Origin: Leptodactylus fallax
Lineage: Eukaryota; Chordata; Amphibia; Anura; Leptodactylidae
Length of the DNA stretch: 64,000 bases
Direction: 5' to 3'
Assembly: GCA_947044405.1 (NCBI GenBank)
Contig: CAMRHE010000205.1
Coordinates: 992,001 to 1,056,000, forward strand
Shown: piece after piece, positions 1-12,292 of the stretch
Numbering within the stretch: position 1 is the first letter of the stretch
Layout of the letters: each line of letters opens with the position of its first letter
Notes under the pieces: generated by a model
The model's input: the letters and a program-made list of their open reading frames with translations, nothing else
Told to the model about the DNA's origin: nothing
The model's database searches: none
Program-made: the position numbers and the translations under genes

Positions 1-195
1 AAGAAAATATATAGGTATGTGGGGTTAGTATGATTTTTTAAATGTTGCAATTTAGGTTTTATTTGTTCATCTCAAAACTGCGGAAATTTTGCACCTCAGG
101 TAGCCAGAGCAATTTTCAGAGACCCCAGGCAGTGGAAGGATTAATGGAAATGCTCAATGCAGAAACCGAGTGGGTCTCCACAGATATATTCTTTT

Positions 196-470
196 CAGAC
201 CCAGAGTAGAATGATCAGAGGTCCAGGGGAGGTGATGAAACATGACAAACATTGTTACTCACCTCTCCTGGGCTCCAGAGCGACTCCTTGATAAGCCTTC
301 AGCCCTCCTCAATGACGTCACAAACATGGGTTACGTTGTTATGCATCGTGACGCCAGTCTAACACGTGGGAGTCACGCCAAAGCCCAGGAGAGGTAAGTA
401 ACACAGGTTTTTAAAGTTCTGTCACATCCCTAGGGCCTCCGATCATTATACTCCGGGGTCTATAGCAGTT
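196..470. repeat. Foldback interspersed repeat, family A
   Basis: The two arms are imperfect inverted copies. The left arm reads toward CACCTCTCCTGGGC and the right arm starts GCCCAGGAGAGGTAAGTAAC. Outer sequence matches as well (GATCAGAGGTCCAGGGGAGG against CCTCCGATCATTATACTCCG). Similar elements occur near 6153, 17500, 19600 and 40680. No coding capacity is seen; it is probably a non-autonomous DNA element. Confidence 0.7.
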
Positions 471-599
471 TTCGCCCTGGCCCCTTTTTCAAAAAGCGAT
501 GTGTGTGGCGGAAAAAATAATAAAAATGTATCACACTTATTAGGTCACTGTCTGTATTTGGGCAATGCATGGTACAATGAACTTGAAGAGAGTGTATCA

Positions 600-757
600 G
601 CAGAACCCAGCATATCACCACAGCCTACAGATAGGTTAGGGTCACTGTAGCTGAAATATTGTTGTTTTTGTCAATATGCAAATGAATTCTTTGGAGCAAT
701 GAGGACGTTGCCATTGCTCCAGAGTGTTTCAAAGAGCTCATTTTTATATTGACAAAA
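600..757. repeat. Foldback repeat with GGAGCAATG stem
   Basis: TTTTTGTCAATATGCAAATG near 665 is nearly complementary to the block ending TATTGACAAAAA near 757, and GGAGCAATG pairs with CATTGCTCC around a short loop. The preceding block with CCCAGCATATCA and CAGATAGGT resembles 30225-30290. A copy sits at 6557-6714. An A-run follows. Confidence 0.6.
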
Positions 758-1399
758 AAAAAAAAATCAGCACCCAGTAGCCCAGTGAGCCCCCTCAGGA
801 GCTTGGGGACCTGGCACTTGCCCGGTTCTGATGCTGGCCCTACTCCTGCCTACTCCTCTTCTGTGACTGTTGAAGGAATATGGTATGGACCATAATTCAC
901 AGCTAATGGTGCTGAAGTCAGGGGGCCCCTTAAGTAGCTGTGGCCCTGGGTGATTGCCCAGTTTGCCCCCCCCCCCCACCAACGCTAGCCCTGTCTGTCA
1001 AATAAGTGTATCACAATGCCTGTTGTAAACCCTCAACCATTTGAGTTTTCCATGCAAGACTAGGTAGTTGGGGAATCTCTCAGGTAACTCCCTCCCATTT
1101 CAATTTTATGTTATGCTATGAGATTTAGAAGGACCACCTTCTTGCATAGGTTCATCTGAGACTGAGACTGAAGGGTCACACATCAAATTATGCCCGACCT
1201 AGAGTCTAGAAAGAATGACTTTCAAACTGAGTAGATGAAGGACCCTACACTTACTTGAGCCAGGGATAATGTAAAAGTAGTGAATGGGGTGCCTGTACAG
1301 CCCGGTGCTAGAATTGCTCTCCCATATATATAATGCAGCAGTTAGTACCAAATCCCTACAGGAGAACAGTTCTTGACATTTGTTATCCACAAAACCACT

Positions 1400-1650
1400 G
1401 AAAGCATACTGCTAAGGTTTTTCTGGCCTGGCATACATGATGGTATTAAAGTGTACTGAGAGTTATGCCCTCAATGTCAGATTTTGGCACCTCACTTTTG
1501 TAACCCATTGGTCCCCTTACCTATTACTGAAATACCATTTATATGGATTGGGATGGATTTGGTCAGGCCTTTAATAAAATCAGCTTATGGTCTCCAACAC
1601 ATTTTGGTTATAATGGACAGCCTTTTCCATACCGGATGTCATGTTTCAAT
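1400..1650 (+). pseudogene. Ty3/gypsy integrase fragment (copy 1)
   Basis: The plus-strand frame through 1421 reads FWPGIHDG, then a TGA at 1457 where the zinc finger should have a cysteine, then ELCPQCQ. It continues through PLVPLPITEIPF and GMDLVRPLIKSA to HILVIMD. This pattern (FWPG, C..C finger, PFERIGMDLVGPL, YILVI.D) belongs to the N-terminal zinc-binding part and the start of the catalytic core of Ty3/gypsy integrases. Homology fades after about 1650, and a deleted Tc1 element begins near 1719. No protease, RT or LTR accompanies it here, so it is an isolated relic. Confidence 0.75.
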
Positions 1651-1718
1651 TATTGTGCTAATAAATTTTTTCATTTGGTTCATCACAAAGAAACTTTTGT
1701 GTGTGCAGCGAAATTCAT

Positions 1719-2470
<752 letters not shown>

Positions 2471-2825
2471 TATATATGTTATTTGTGGTTAAAAATACCA
2501 CAATTAATGGTGACTTCCAGTGAGTGTAATTTTACATTTCCACCCTTCTATGACATCTTGTGCAATTGTTATGGATACGAAAATAATGTGAATGGTGGCC
2601 AGCTTATTAAGGGGTAGATATTTAATTAGAAAAACAACAACACAGTAGGAAATAGGTTGATGCTTTAATGTTTTGTGCCACTTTTTTAATAAAAAAAAAG
2701 TTTAAAAAGTTGTGTCGATTTTTGTTTCATTTTTACAACTATATTTTAAATTTTTGTTGAGTTGTGTCATTATTTAACATTTTTACACTCTCAGCAGGGG
2801 GCTTTTTCTTTACAACATTAAATTT

Positions 2826-3136
2826 AGAGGGGTTGTTCAATTACTCTTCATTTTTTCAGGACCAACACCTAGGAAAAAATTCAGTTGTTTGAAAGCTCTC
2901 ATATGAGTGTTATGACATCTTCACTGCTTACATTGTTTGCCATCTATTTCATAGCAGCAGTGGGGTGTAACTGCAGCCTCATCTGTTTCACTTCTATGGG
3001 ATCAAGATGCACTTATATTGCATGGCTGCTATGATGACATGCAATGTAAAGAGTGAAGAGGTCATGGCGCTTGTACAAACGCCACAGCTCCTTCTCACAG
3101 CTGATCAGTAGGGGTTAGACCCCAGCTGATCACTTA
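2826..3136. repeat. Family B repeat (GCTGATCAG type), interrupted by MITE
   Basis: The block running from a GGGGTTGTTCAATTAC start through ACAGCTGATCAGTAGGGGTT belongs to a family also seen at 8783, 20627, 29360 and 41605-43705. These copies share an end like AAAGGGGTTTTCCAGGTCAT and an inner GCTGATCAG...GGGGTC block. Here it is split at TTA by the element starting at 3137. Confidence 0.6.
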
Positions 3137-3500
3137 GGCAGGGTTCACACTACCGTTGGAGTCCGTTATGAAGGTGTCCGTTAAAAAAAAAAAAAACAGA
3201 CACCTATCATAACAGACACTAACTGTTGTTAATGTGTCCGTTTTTTTAACTGATCCAATTAATGGTTCAGTTAAAAAAAAACGGACATATTAGCATCAGT
3301 TAATGTCCGTAAGCATCAGTTAGTGTCCATTTTTTAACAATGTCCGTTTTTTTTTTGTTTGTTTCTCCTTTCTGAGCATGCGCAGGAAAAAAACGGACAC
3401 AAAATAAGTCCGTTACCCATAGACTTCAATGTTAAAAAAATAACGGACACTTACTGTCCGTCAAGAATCCGTTTTTTTTTCAAATGGACAAAAAGTCCTG
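3137..3500. mobile_element. TTA-flanked MITE, truncated by duplication breakpoint
   Basis: The left terminus GGCAGGGTTCACACTACCGT follows TTA at 3134-3136. The body is built of repeated GTCCGTT / AACGGAC motifs in both orientations. The right terminus is missing because the duplicated segment ends at 3500. Confidence 0.7.
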
Positions 3501-3735
3501 GAAGGGTCCACCATGCAGAAGTAGCAATTTGTTGAGTGATCAGTCGGTTCACGCCAAATTCTTGGGATAACAAAATGCATGGCTCTCTTCTCTCCCCTGT
3601 ACCAACCTATAAGCAAACAAAATAATATTTGGATTGAGAATCTGATTTAGGCCTATTTCACACTAATGACTAGTGATATTTACAATATTAACACAGTTAA
3701 TCTGCTATTTAAGAGAGTAGCATTTATCCACTTAC

Positions 3736-3943
3736 CTTCAAGAGTTTTCTTGCAGTGTTCACTTGTGAAATGAGGAGCCCATGGTTTGTCTTGGTCACCA
3801 ACAGGCATGCCGAAGTATGCTTTGTTAGGCCTCACACATCTTAGCAGATGCTTCCACAGAGTACTTTTTCGCTCTTTCTTTATAAACTGGCCACATACAT
3901 AGCAAAATGCGTCTGCTGGATGTATGCAACCTCTTGATGCCAT
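3736..3943 (-). CDS. Candidate first exon, CYVCG / VGDQDK.WAPH small-protein family
   Basis: The minus-strand frame starts at ATG (3943) with MASRGCIHPADAF. It then shows CYVCGQF, a basic stretch KKERK, LLRCVRP, KAYFGMPVGDQDKPWAPH and SEHCKKTLEG. I recognise the combination CYVCG, Y(F)G..VGDQDK.WAPH and a following cysteine from small uncharacterised animal proteins, common in arthropod and some vertebrate predictions. Function is unknown to me and an association with mobile DNA is plausible. The cysteines and histidines suggest zinc binding (inference). The open frame meets a consensus splice donor, AAG then GTAAGTGG, at 3736/3735, so I end the exon there. No second exon is identified downstream on this strand. 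It lies between the two duplicated segments and occurs once in the window. Confidence 0.5.
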
Positions 3944-5179
3944 CTAAATTGACTAAGTTGCTGTGAACAGTAAGGAAAAAGGATGTCTCTCCAAACTTGA
4001 TAAAAATGGTCTTTATTCCATGCAGTATTAAAGTTCAAGAGTGTACTGAGGATTCAGCAGAGCAAGATTGATCACCCGGTACCAGAGTAACACACAATAT
4101 ATACATTTACATTCCTAAGCTCCACCTGTAATGGGTGTGGGGTGAAGTGTGAATACTGTCATTATCAGAATCTGAATAGATATTGCATTCACACCTGTCT
4201 GTCTAGGTCAATTCCCTGGTCTGTGATGGCCATTGCCCACTTACTATGCAATTCCAATCAATTAGATCCTGTCTCTCCGTCTCTCAGGAAGGGCTATAGA
4301 GGCCCTATATAACTGTAGTTATACAGCTACCTACAATTCTGTACAGTCTCAGAAAGTTCTAGATAATTCTGGGCAGTTCTAGAAACTTCTTGATAGTTCT
4401 CACAATTCCAGAAGCTTCTTAAGTATCTTGAAATATTGCGAATATCCTTAAAAATAGATCAATTTCAAAATATCATTGTGCTGACCACAAAAGCAAAGTT
4501 TACAGGGAATAATAACTTTTTTCTATTCATTTAAGGTACAAACAATCAGGAAAACACACTTAACAACTGGGAACAAATATTTTTTTGAAAATTGTTACAT
4601 GGTGTAATGTAATACCACTCTGAGCCTAACCAAAGGGATATTCTTATGTAATAACCCTCTGAACGTAACCAGGAAGTTATTGGCGCTGTGACCAAAACAT
4701 TTACCATCGTCTACGTCGCAGTGACAAAAGAGTTGCACCAAACACTTACACAACACATACACAAAGTCATCAATAAAGTTTACTTTTGACCCTGTCCCTG
4801 TGTTGTCCATGCCTGATCTTTATAGAGTAAAATACGTTGACTGCCTCTGTAGCGATATCCGTTATCCGCTAAAATAATAGCAATAGCGATTATTGCTAGA
4901 GATGAATGTATAAATTTCTACAATTTTTATAGGGGGATAGAAAATTATATTATGTAAGCCCCTATTTAATTTGCATGCACAAAAATTGGTTGGTGCATTT
5001 CTGTGTTTTTGGCGTTTTTTTTTAACAGCTGCACCTGTAAATATATATATGTGGTATTTATGGATTCCTCACATCTTGTTGTTTTTTGGAAAGTACATTT
5101 TTTTTTTTTGCGGAAAGGGACTGCTTGAGCATGCACTTTTGTGGCAACTTAGAATTTGTGTGCAATTTTTGCTTGTAAT
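3944..5179. other. No gene seen; AT-rich sequence
   Basis: Nothing here shows recognisable coding sequence. The stretch includes a cluster of short TTCTAGA/AGTTCTAG-type words near 4340-4420 (GTTCTAGATAATTCTGG, AGTTCTAGAAACTTC) and a TATCCGTTATCCGC block near 4854. No terminal repeats were found. Confidence 0.5.
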
Positions 5180-5184
5180 CTCTG

Positions 5185-5957
5185 CTGCAAAACTGCATGG
5201 AGGTGGTTGTATATATGAAATATTAAGTTGTGTTTTTATATACGGTATGCTGTGCGATCTCAAAAAAGTTGGATTTTGATATCAGTTTGCTATGTGCAGT
5301 ATAGATTTTTAACATTAGTGAATAACAGCAAAATATTGCTTGTCTTCTGTATCAGTGTTTTTGAGAGTATGAGCTCTTATTGTAGTTGATGTTTGCAGTA
5401 TATATAAATTGTGTACACCTTGATCTACTATTTTGTATGTGTTTTGTGTGTGAATGTACGATTGAATAGGAGTTTTAGCTGCAAATATATGTTTTAGTCC
5501 TTTTTTTTCCAAAAAACTTTGTGTTTGACAAAAAGTTACATGAAGGTGGTCATGGCTATTGACAACCCCTTGAGAGACATATAATCTGCAGGTTGTCTAC
5601 TTTCAAAAAATATATAGGGTTTCGGGGTGCACTTGCTTTTCACAGTGTGTAATTTTATAGGATGATACATTTCCAGCTTCAAAGCAGATTTTTGTTCCTT
5701 CCAGTTTTGGCGATTTTCTGAAGACATGTGCATGTGCCTTAGTGATATGAATGAATTCTTCACATGTTGAACTCTTATTTTTAGGAGGTTTGGTGCATAT
5801 AACGTTTTGTTTGGTTTCCACTTTTAGTAGCTAATATACATTTATTTGCATTTTTTTTTTTTTAATAAAACATACACTTTAAATCAAAATTGCATGAAGG
5901 TGCCTGTTTGTATACAGTACCAAGTGGCATTTTGACAACACTGCATGTGTCTATTTT
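5185..5957. repeat. Degenerate tandem repeat, period about 350 bp
   Basis: Three related blocks carry TGCATGGAGGTGG (5194), TACATGAAGGTGG (5537) and TGCATGAAGGTG (5891), about 343 and 355 bases apart. Downstream of the last two, TTTCAAAAAATATATAGG (5602) and TTTAAGAAAATATATAGG (5955) match at the same spacing. The last unit runs into copy 2 of the duplicated segment. Confidence 0.6.
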
Positions 5958-7355
5958 AAGAAAATATATAGGTATGTGGGGTTAGTATGATTTTTTAAAT
6001 GTTGCAATTTAGGTTTTATTTGTTCATCTCAAAACTGCGGAAATTTTGCACCTCAGGTAGCCAGAGCAATTTTCAGAGACCCCAGGCAGTGGAAGGATTA
6101 ATGGAAATGCTCAATGCAGAAACCGAGTGGGTCTCCACAGATATATTCTTTTCAGACCCAGAGTAGAATGATCAGAGGTCCAGGGGAGGTGATGAAACAT
6201 GACAAACATTGTTACTCACCTCTCCTGGGCTCCAGAGCGACTCCTTGATAAGCCTTCAGCCCTCCTCAATGACGTCACAAACATGGGTTACGTTGTTATG
6301 CATCGTGACGCCAGTCTAACACGTGGGAGTCACGCCAAAGCCCAGGAGAGGTAAGTAACACAGGTTTTTAAAGTTCTGTCACATCCCTAGGGCCTCCGAT
6401 CATTATACTCCGGGGTCTATAGCAGTTTTCGCCCTGGCCCCTTTTTCAAAAAGCGATGTGTGTGGCGGAAAAAATAATAAAAATGTATCACACTTATTAG
6501 GTCACTGTCTGTATTTGGGCAATGCATGGTACAATGAACTTGAAGAGAGTGTATCAGCAGAACCCAGCATATCACCACAGCCTACAGATAGGTTAGGGTC
6601 ACTGTAGCTGAAATATTGTTGTTTTTGTCAATATGCAAATGAATTCTTTGGAGCAATGAGGACGTTGCCATTGCTCCAGAGTGTTTCAAAGAGCTCATTT
6701 TTATATTGACAAAAAAAAAAAATCAGCACCCAGTAGCCCAGTGAGCCCCCTCAGGAGCTTGGGGACCTGGCACTTGCCCGGTTCTGATGCTGGCCCTACT
6801 CCTGCCTACTCCTCTTCTGTGACTGTTGAAGGAATATGGTATGGACCATAATTCACAGCTAATGGTGCTGAAGTCAGGGGGCCCCTTAAGTAGCTGTGGC
6901 CCTGGGTGATTGCCCAGTTTGCCCCCCCCCCCCACCAACGCTAGCCCTGTCTGTCAAATAAGTGTATCACAATGCCTGTTGTAAACCCTCAACCATTTGA
7001 GTTTTCCATGCAAGACTAGGTAGTTGGGGAATCTCTCAGGTAACTCCCTCCCATTTCAATTTTATGTTATGCTATGAGATTTAGAAGGACCACCTTCTTG
7101 CATAGGTTCATCTGAGACTGAGACTGAAGGGTCACACATCAAATTATGCCCGACCTAGAGTCTAGAAAGAATGACTTTCAAACTGAGTAGATGAAGGACC
7201 CTACACTTACTTGAGCCAGGGATAATGTAAAAGTAGTGAATGGGGTGCCTGTACAGCCCGGTGCTAGAATTGCTCTCCCATATATATAATGCAGCAGTTA
7301 GTACCAAATCCCTACAGGAGAACAGTTCTTGACATTTGTTATCCACAAAACCACT

Positions 7356-7607
7356 GAAAGCATACTGCTAAGGTTTTTCTGGCCTGGCATACATGATGGT
7401 ATTAAAGTGTACTGAGAGTTATGCCCTCAATGTCAGATTTTGGCACCTCACTTTTGTAACCCATTGGTCCCCTTACCTATTACTGAAATACCATTTATAT
7501 GGATTGGGATGGATTTGGTCAGGCCTTTAATAAAATCAGCTTATGGTCTCCAACACATTTTGGTTATAATGGACAGCCTTTTCCATACCGGATGTCATGT
7601 TTCAATT
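7356..7607 (+). pseudogene. Ty3/gypsy integrase fragment (copy 2)
   Basis: This is the duplicate of the fragment at 1400-1650, with the same internal TGA and the same PLVPLPITEIPF and GMDLVRPLIKSA motifs. One extra T in the run near 7621 changes how the downstream frame reads, but that part lies beyond recognisable integrase homology. Confidence 0.75.
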
Positions 7608-7675
7608 ATTGTGCTAATAAATTTTTTTCATTTGGTTCATCACAAAGAAACTTTTGTGTGTGCAGCGAAATTCAT

Positions 7676-8427
<752 letters not shown>

Positions 8428-8782
8428 TATATATGTTATTTGTGGTTAAAAATACCACAATTAATGGTGACTTCCAGTGAGTGTAATTTTACATTTCCAC
8501 CCTTCTATGACATCTTGTGCAATTGTTATGGATACGAAAATAATGTGAATGGTGGCCAGCTTATTAAGGGGTAGATATTTAATTAGAAAAACAACAACAC
8601 AGTAGGAAATAGGTTGATGCTTTAATGTTTTGTGCCACTTTTTTAATAAAAAAAAGTTTAAAAAGTTGTGTCGATTTTTGTTTCATTTTTACAACTATAT
8701 TTTAAATTTTTGTTGAGTTGTGTCATTATTTAACATTTTTACACTCTCAGCAGGGGGCTTTTTCTTTACAACATTAAATTTA

Positions 8783-9092
8783 GAGGGGTTGTTCAATTAC
8801 TCTTCATTTTTTCAGGACCAACACCTAGGAAAAAATTCAGTTGTTTGAAAGCTCTCATATGAGTGTTATGACATCTTCACTGCTTACATTGTTTGCCATC
8901 TATTTCATAGCAGCAGTGGGGTGTAACTGCAGCCTCATCTGTTTCACTTCTATGGGATCAAGATGCACTTATATTGCATGGCTGCTATGATGACATGCAA
9001 TGTAAAGAGTGAAGAGGTCATGGCGCTTGTACAAACGCCACAGCTCCTTCTCACAGCTGATCAGTAGGGGTTAGACCCCAGCTGATCACTTA
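8783..9092. repeat. Family B repeat, left part (copy 2)
   Basis: This is the duplicate of 2826-3136. In this copy the right part of the family B element is preserved after the MITE (TTATTGAGGACAACAAAAAAG at 9654 onward, then AACCCCTTTGG). The host repeat can therefore be read across the insertion. Confidence 0.6.
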
Positions 9093-9653
9093 GGCAGGGT
9101 TCACACTACCGTTGGAGTCCGTTATGAAGGTGTCCGTTAAAAAAAAAAAAAACAGACACCTATCATAACAGACACTAACTGTTGTTAATGTGTCCGTTTT
9201 TTTAACTGATCCAATTAATGGTTCAGTTAAAAAAAAACGGACATATTAGCATCAGTTAATGTCCGTAAGCATCAGTTAGTGTCCATTTTTTAACAATGTC
9301 CGTTTTTTTTTTTGTTTGTTTCTCCTTTCTGAGCATGCGCAGGAAAAAAACGGACACAAAATAAGTCCGTTACCCATAGACTTCAATGTTAAAAAAATAA
9401 CGGACACTTACTGTCCGTCAAGAATCCGTTTTTTTTCAAATGGACAAAAAGTCCTGCATGTCAAGTCCTTCTGACAGATTTGGTGTAAACGGACACAAAC
9501 GGACACTAACGGACACAATATAAAAATCCATTGAAATGAATGGAAATTTTAATGGATTTCTGACGGTTCAGCTAGTGTCCGATGCTAATATCTTGTAACG
9601 GACAATAGCAACGGACACTACTGACGGTCACCAACGGTAGTGTGAACGCCCCC
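9093..9653. mobile_element. TTA-flanked MITE, complete (PIF/Harbinger-like)
   Basis: The element is 561 bp. The left end GGCAGGGTTCACACTACCGT and the right end GGTAGTGTGAACGCCCCC are imperfect inverted repeats. TTA stands on both sides (9090-9092 and 9654-9656) as a 3-bp target duplication inside a family B repeat. The interior is made of many AACGGACAC and GTGTCCGTT units. Three-base TWA duplications are typical of PIF/Harbinger elements; that assignment is inferred. No coding capacity is seen. Confidence 0.75.
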
Positions 9654-9889
9654 TTATTGAGGACAACAAAAAAGTTAGGAAACCCCTTTGGTATAAACTA
9701 TGGTATACTGGAAAGTCTGTAAATTCCAATAGATTATTGCCTGTGTATATTAAATGTATATGTTTTAAAGTCTTAACAGGCATTCACACAGGACAGCCTG
9801 GGGGTTATAGTTATACACCAGGCTGGCAGTATACAACTGTGAGCTCTTTATTCTTTACTTAATGGTCAAAATTAGTAGTGTTTATAGTA

Positions 9890-11458
9890 CAGTCATGGCC
9901 AAAAGTTTTGAGAATGATACAAATATTAATTTTTACAAAGTCTACTGCTTCAGTTTTTCTAATGGCAATTTGCATATACTCCAGAATGTTATAAAGAGTG
10001 ATCAGCTTAACAGCAATTACTTGCAAAGTCAATATTTGCCTAGAAAATGAACTTTATCCCCCAAAACACATTTCAACATCATTGCAGCCCTGCCTTAAAA
10101 GGACCACCTAACATCGTTTCAGTGATTGCTCCATTAACACAGGTGTGGGTGTTGATGAGGACAGGGCTGGAGATCAATCTGTCATGATTAAGTAAGAATG
10201 ACACCACTGGACACTTTAAAAGGAAGCTGGTGCTTGCCATCATTGTTTCTCTTCTGTTAACTATGGTTATCTCTAAAGAAACACGTGCAGTCATCATTGC
10301 ACTGCACAAAAATGGCCTAACTGGGAAGAGTATTGCAGCTAGAAAGATTGCACCTCAGTCAACAATCTATCGCATCATCAAGAACTTCAAGGAGAGAGGT
10401 TCCATTGGTGCCAAAAAGGCTCCAGGGCGCCCAAGAAAGACCAGCAAGCGGCAGGACCGTCTCTTAAAAGTGTTTCAGCTGCGGGATCGGGCTACCAGCA
10501 GTGCAGAGCTTGCTGAGGAATGGCAGCAGGCAGGTGTGAGTGCATCTGCACGCACTGTGAGGCGGAGACTCTTGGAGCAAGGCCTGGTCTCAAGGAGGGC
10601 AGCAAAGAAGCCACTTCTCTCCAGAAAAAACATCAGGGACAGACTGATATTCTGCAAAAGGTACAGGGAGTGGACTGCTGAGGACTGGGGTAAAGTCATT
10701 TTCTCTGATGAATCCCCTTTTCGATTGTTTGGAACATCTGGAAAACAGCTTATTCGGAGAAGAAGAGGTGAGCGCTACCACCAGTCTTGTCTCATGCCAA
10801 CTGTAAAGCATCCTGAAACCATTCATGTGTGGGGTTGCTTCTCAGCCAAGGGAATCGGCTCTCTCACAGTCTTGCCTAAAAACACAGCCATGAATAAAGA
10901 ATGGTACCAGAATGTCCTCCAAGAGCAACTTCTCCCAACCGTCCAAGAGCAGTTTGGCGCTCAACAATGCCTTTTCCAGCATGATGGAGCACCTTGCCAT
11001 AAAGCAAAGGTGATAACTAAATGGCTCAGGGAACAAAACATAGAGATTTTGGGTCCATGGCCTGGAAACTCCCCAGATCTTAATCCCATTGAGAACTTGT
11101 GGTCAATCATCAAGAGACGGGTGGACAAACAAAAACCAACAAATTCAGACAAAATTAAAGCATTGATTCTGCAAGAATGGACTGCTATCAGTCAGGATTT
11201 GGTCCAGAAGTTGATTGAGAGCATGCCAGGGAGAATTGCAGAGGTCCTGAAGAAGAAGGGTCAACACTGCAAATATTGACTTGCTGCATTAACTCATTCT
11301 GACTGTCAATATAAGCTTCTGTTACTCATAATATGAATGCAATTATATTTCTGTATATGATAAAAACATCTGACAAACACACATAAAAAAACCAGAGGGC
11401 AGCAGATCATGTGAAAATATAATATTTGTGTCATTCTCAAAACTTTTGGCCATGACTG
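9890..11458 (+). mobile_element. Complete Tc1-type transposon with intact transposase
   Basis: The element is 1569 bp. Its termini CAGTCATGGCCAAAAGTTTT and AAAACTTTTGGCCATGACTG are inverted repeats. TA flanks both ends (9888-9889 and 11459-11460). A single uninterrupted transposase gene occupies the centre. Terminal repeats continue inward with GAGAATGATACAAATATT against AATATTTGTGTCATTCTC. Uninterrupted coding sequence and near-perfect ends indicate a young insertion. Confidence 0.95.
10263..11279 (+). CDS. Tc1-family transposase, DD35E spacing, uninterrupted
   Basis: This encodes a 338-residue cut-and-paste transposase that would bind the terminal repeats and insert at TA. I chose the ATG at 10263 (MVISKETRAV) because the frame upstream opens only with GTG. 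Residues ~1-110 form the two helix-turn-helix DNA-binding units, with the GRPRK AT-hook-like motif between them near residue 55 and ARTVRRRL at its end. The catalytic residues are D149 in VIFSDESPFRLFG, D241 in FQHDGAPCHKAK and E277 in [13 protein letters not shown] count 35 residues between the second D and the E, where classic Tc1 has 34. The frame ends KKKGQHCKY then TGA. Length and motifs are those of a full Tc1 transposase, with no stop or frameshift. The spacing recalls the vertebrate DD35E group described as Traveler; that link is from memory. Confidence 0.93.
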   Translation: MVISKETRAVIIALHKNGLTGKSIAARKIAPQSTIYRIIKNFKERGSIGAKKAPGRPRKTSKRQDRLLKVFQLRDRATSSAELAEEWQQAGVSASARTVRRRLLEQGLVSRRAAKKPLLSRKNIRDRLIFCKRYREWTAEDWGKVIFSDESPFRLFGTSGKQLIRRRRGERYHQSCLMPTVKHPETIHVWGCFSAKGIGSLTVLPKNTAMNKEWYQNVLQEQLLPTVQEQFGAQQCLFQHDGAPCHKAKVITKWLREQNIEILGPWPGNSPDLNPIENLWSIIKRRVDKQKPTNSDKIKALILQEWTAISQDLVQKLIESMPGRIAEVLKKKGQHCKY

Positions 11459-11460
11459 TA

Positions 11461-12089
11461 TATAAGGGGCTTACTAGTCATGATAATTTTTGCAATTTTG
11501 AGCATGGAAAGATAACACTCATCTCTATACTATAGGTCCACTGACCCACAACACAATACTGGCTATGCAGCAGTGGATCATAGAGCCACACTTCTCCTTT
11601 TCTTCATTACTGGCCACAAGGTTTTGCAGGTTACCATGCTGCCAGTGATATGGATCTATAGACTTCATTTGGAGGTGACTTTGGGGACCATCACTAGGAT
11701 CCATTTCTTATGGGATGATTTACAAATATCTTATTCATGTTATGACCTGTGTGAACAGTGAGAACAATATAGAAGTGTCAGAGCTGGAGTGGCGTGGAAT
11801 TGGTATCACTATTATTTTACATCAATTCTGAGCAAATGGAAAGGGACCTGCCCTTTAGATTGTGACATAGGACAGAACAGGATTTAGGCTAAGGTCCCAC
11901 TAAGCCAGCCAATTCACTTTGCTCTGTTCTGATGAAGGACAACAATCCGGAAACAGCGCTGTATGCAGATAAGTGAAATTGGCTTGGCTAAAATCCCTTT
12001 TGCTGTCTCAAGGCTCGGTGAGTCAAAAGCAAATTGAGGATTTGTTACATCCAATAGAGGGCGCATGAGCTCCCCAGCTCCTTTCCCAT
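11461..12089. other. No gene seen
   Basis: Non-coding sequence to the right of the intact Tc1 element. A GGCTAAGGTCCCACTAAGCC block near 11890 resembles the ends of small foldback elements common in this window, but I could not pair it with a second terminus. Confidence 0.4.
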
Positions 12090-12099
12090 AATGCCTTGT

Positions 12100-12292
12100 G
12101 ATATGTCCCACATTACAGACACACAGTTTTTTTTGCTGCAGATTTTGCTGCATTTTTTTGGAGCCAAAGCCAAGGACGGCTACAAAAGTGATAAGAAATA
12201 TATGGGACGTTCTTATACTTCTCCCTTCTGCTCCATTTACTCCTGGCTTTGGTTCAGAAAAAACTCAGCAAAAAACACTTAGACATTGATGA
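12100..12292. repeat. Small inverted-repeat element (GCAGATTTTGCTGC type), diverged
   Basis: CAGATTTTGCTGCATTTTTT and GGAGCCAAAGCCA on the left are mirrored by TGGCTTTGGTTCAGAAAAAA and CTCAGCAAAAAAC on the right. The clearer relative is at 52341-52534, which shares the GAGCCAAAGCCA and TGGCTTTGGCTC arms. It is probably a non-autonomous DNA element. Confidence 0.6.

Noticed and set aside
10230..10262. Upstream GTG start for the intact transposase
   Set aside because: A GTG start is unlikely in a vertebrate element; MVISKE at 10263 fits the usual Tc1 N-terminus.
10475..11152. Minus-strand open frames within the Tc1 element
   Set aside because: They are antisense to the intact transposase and lack motifs.
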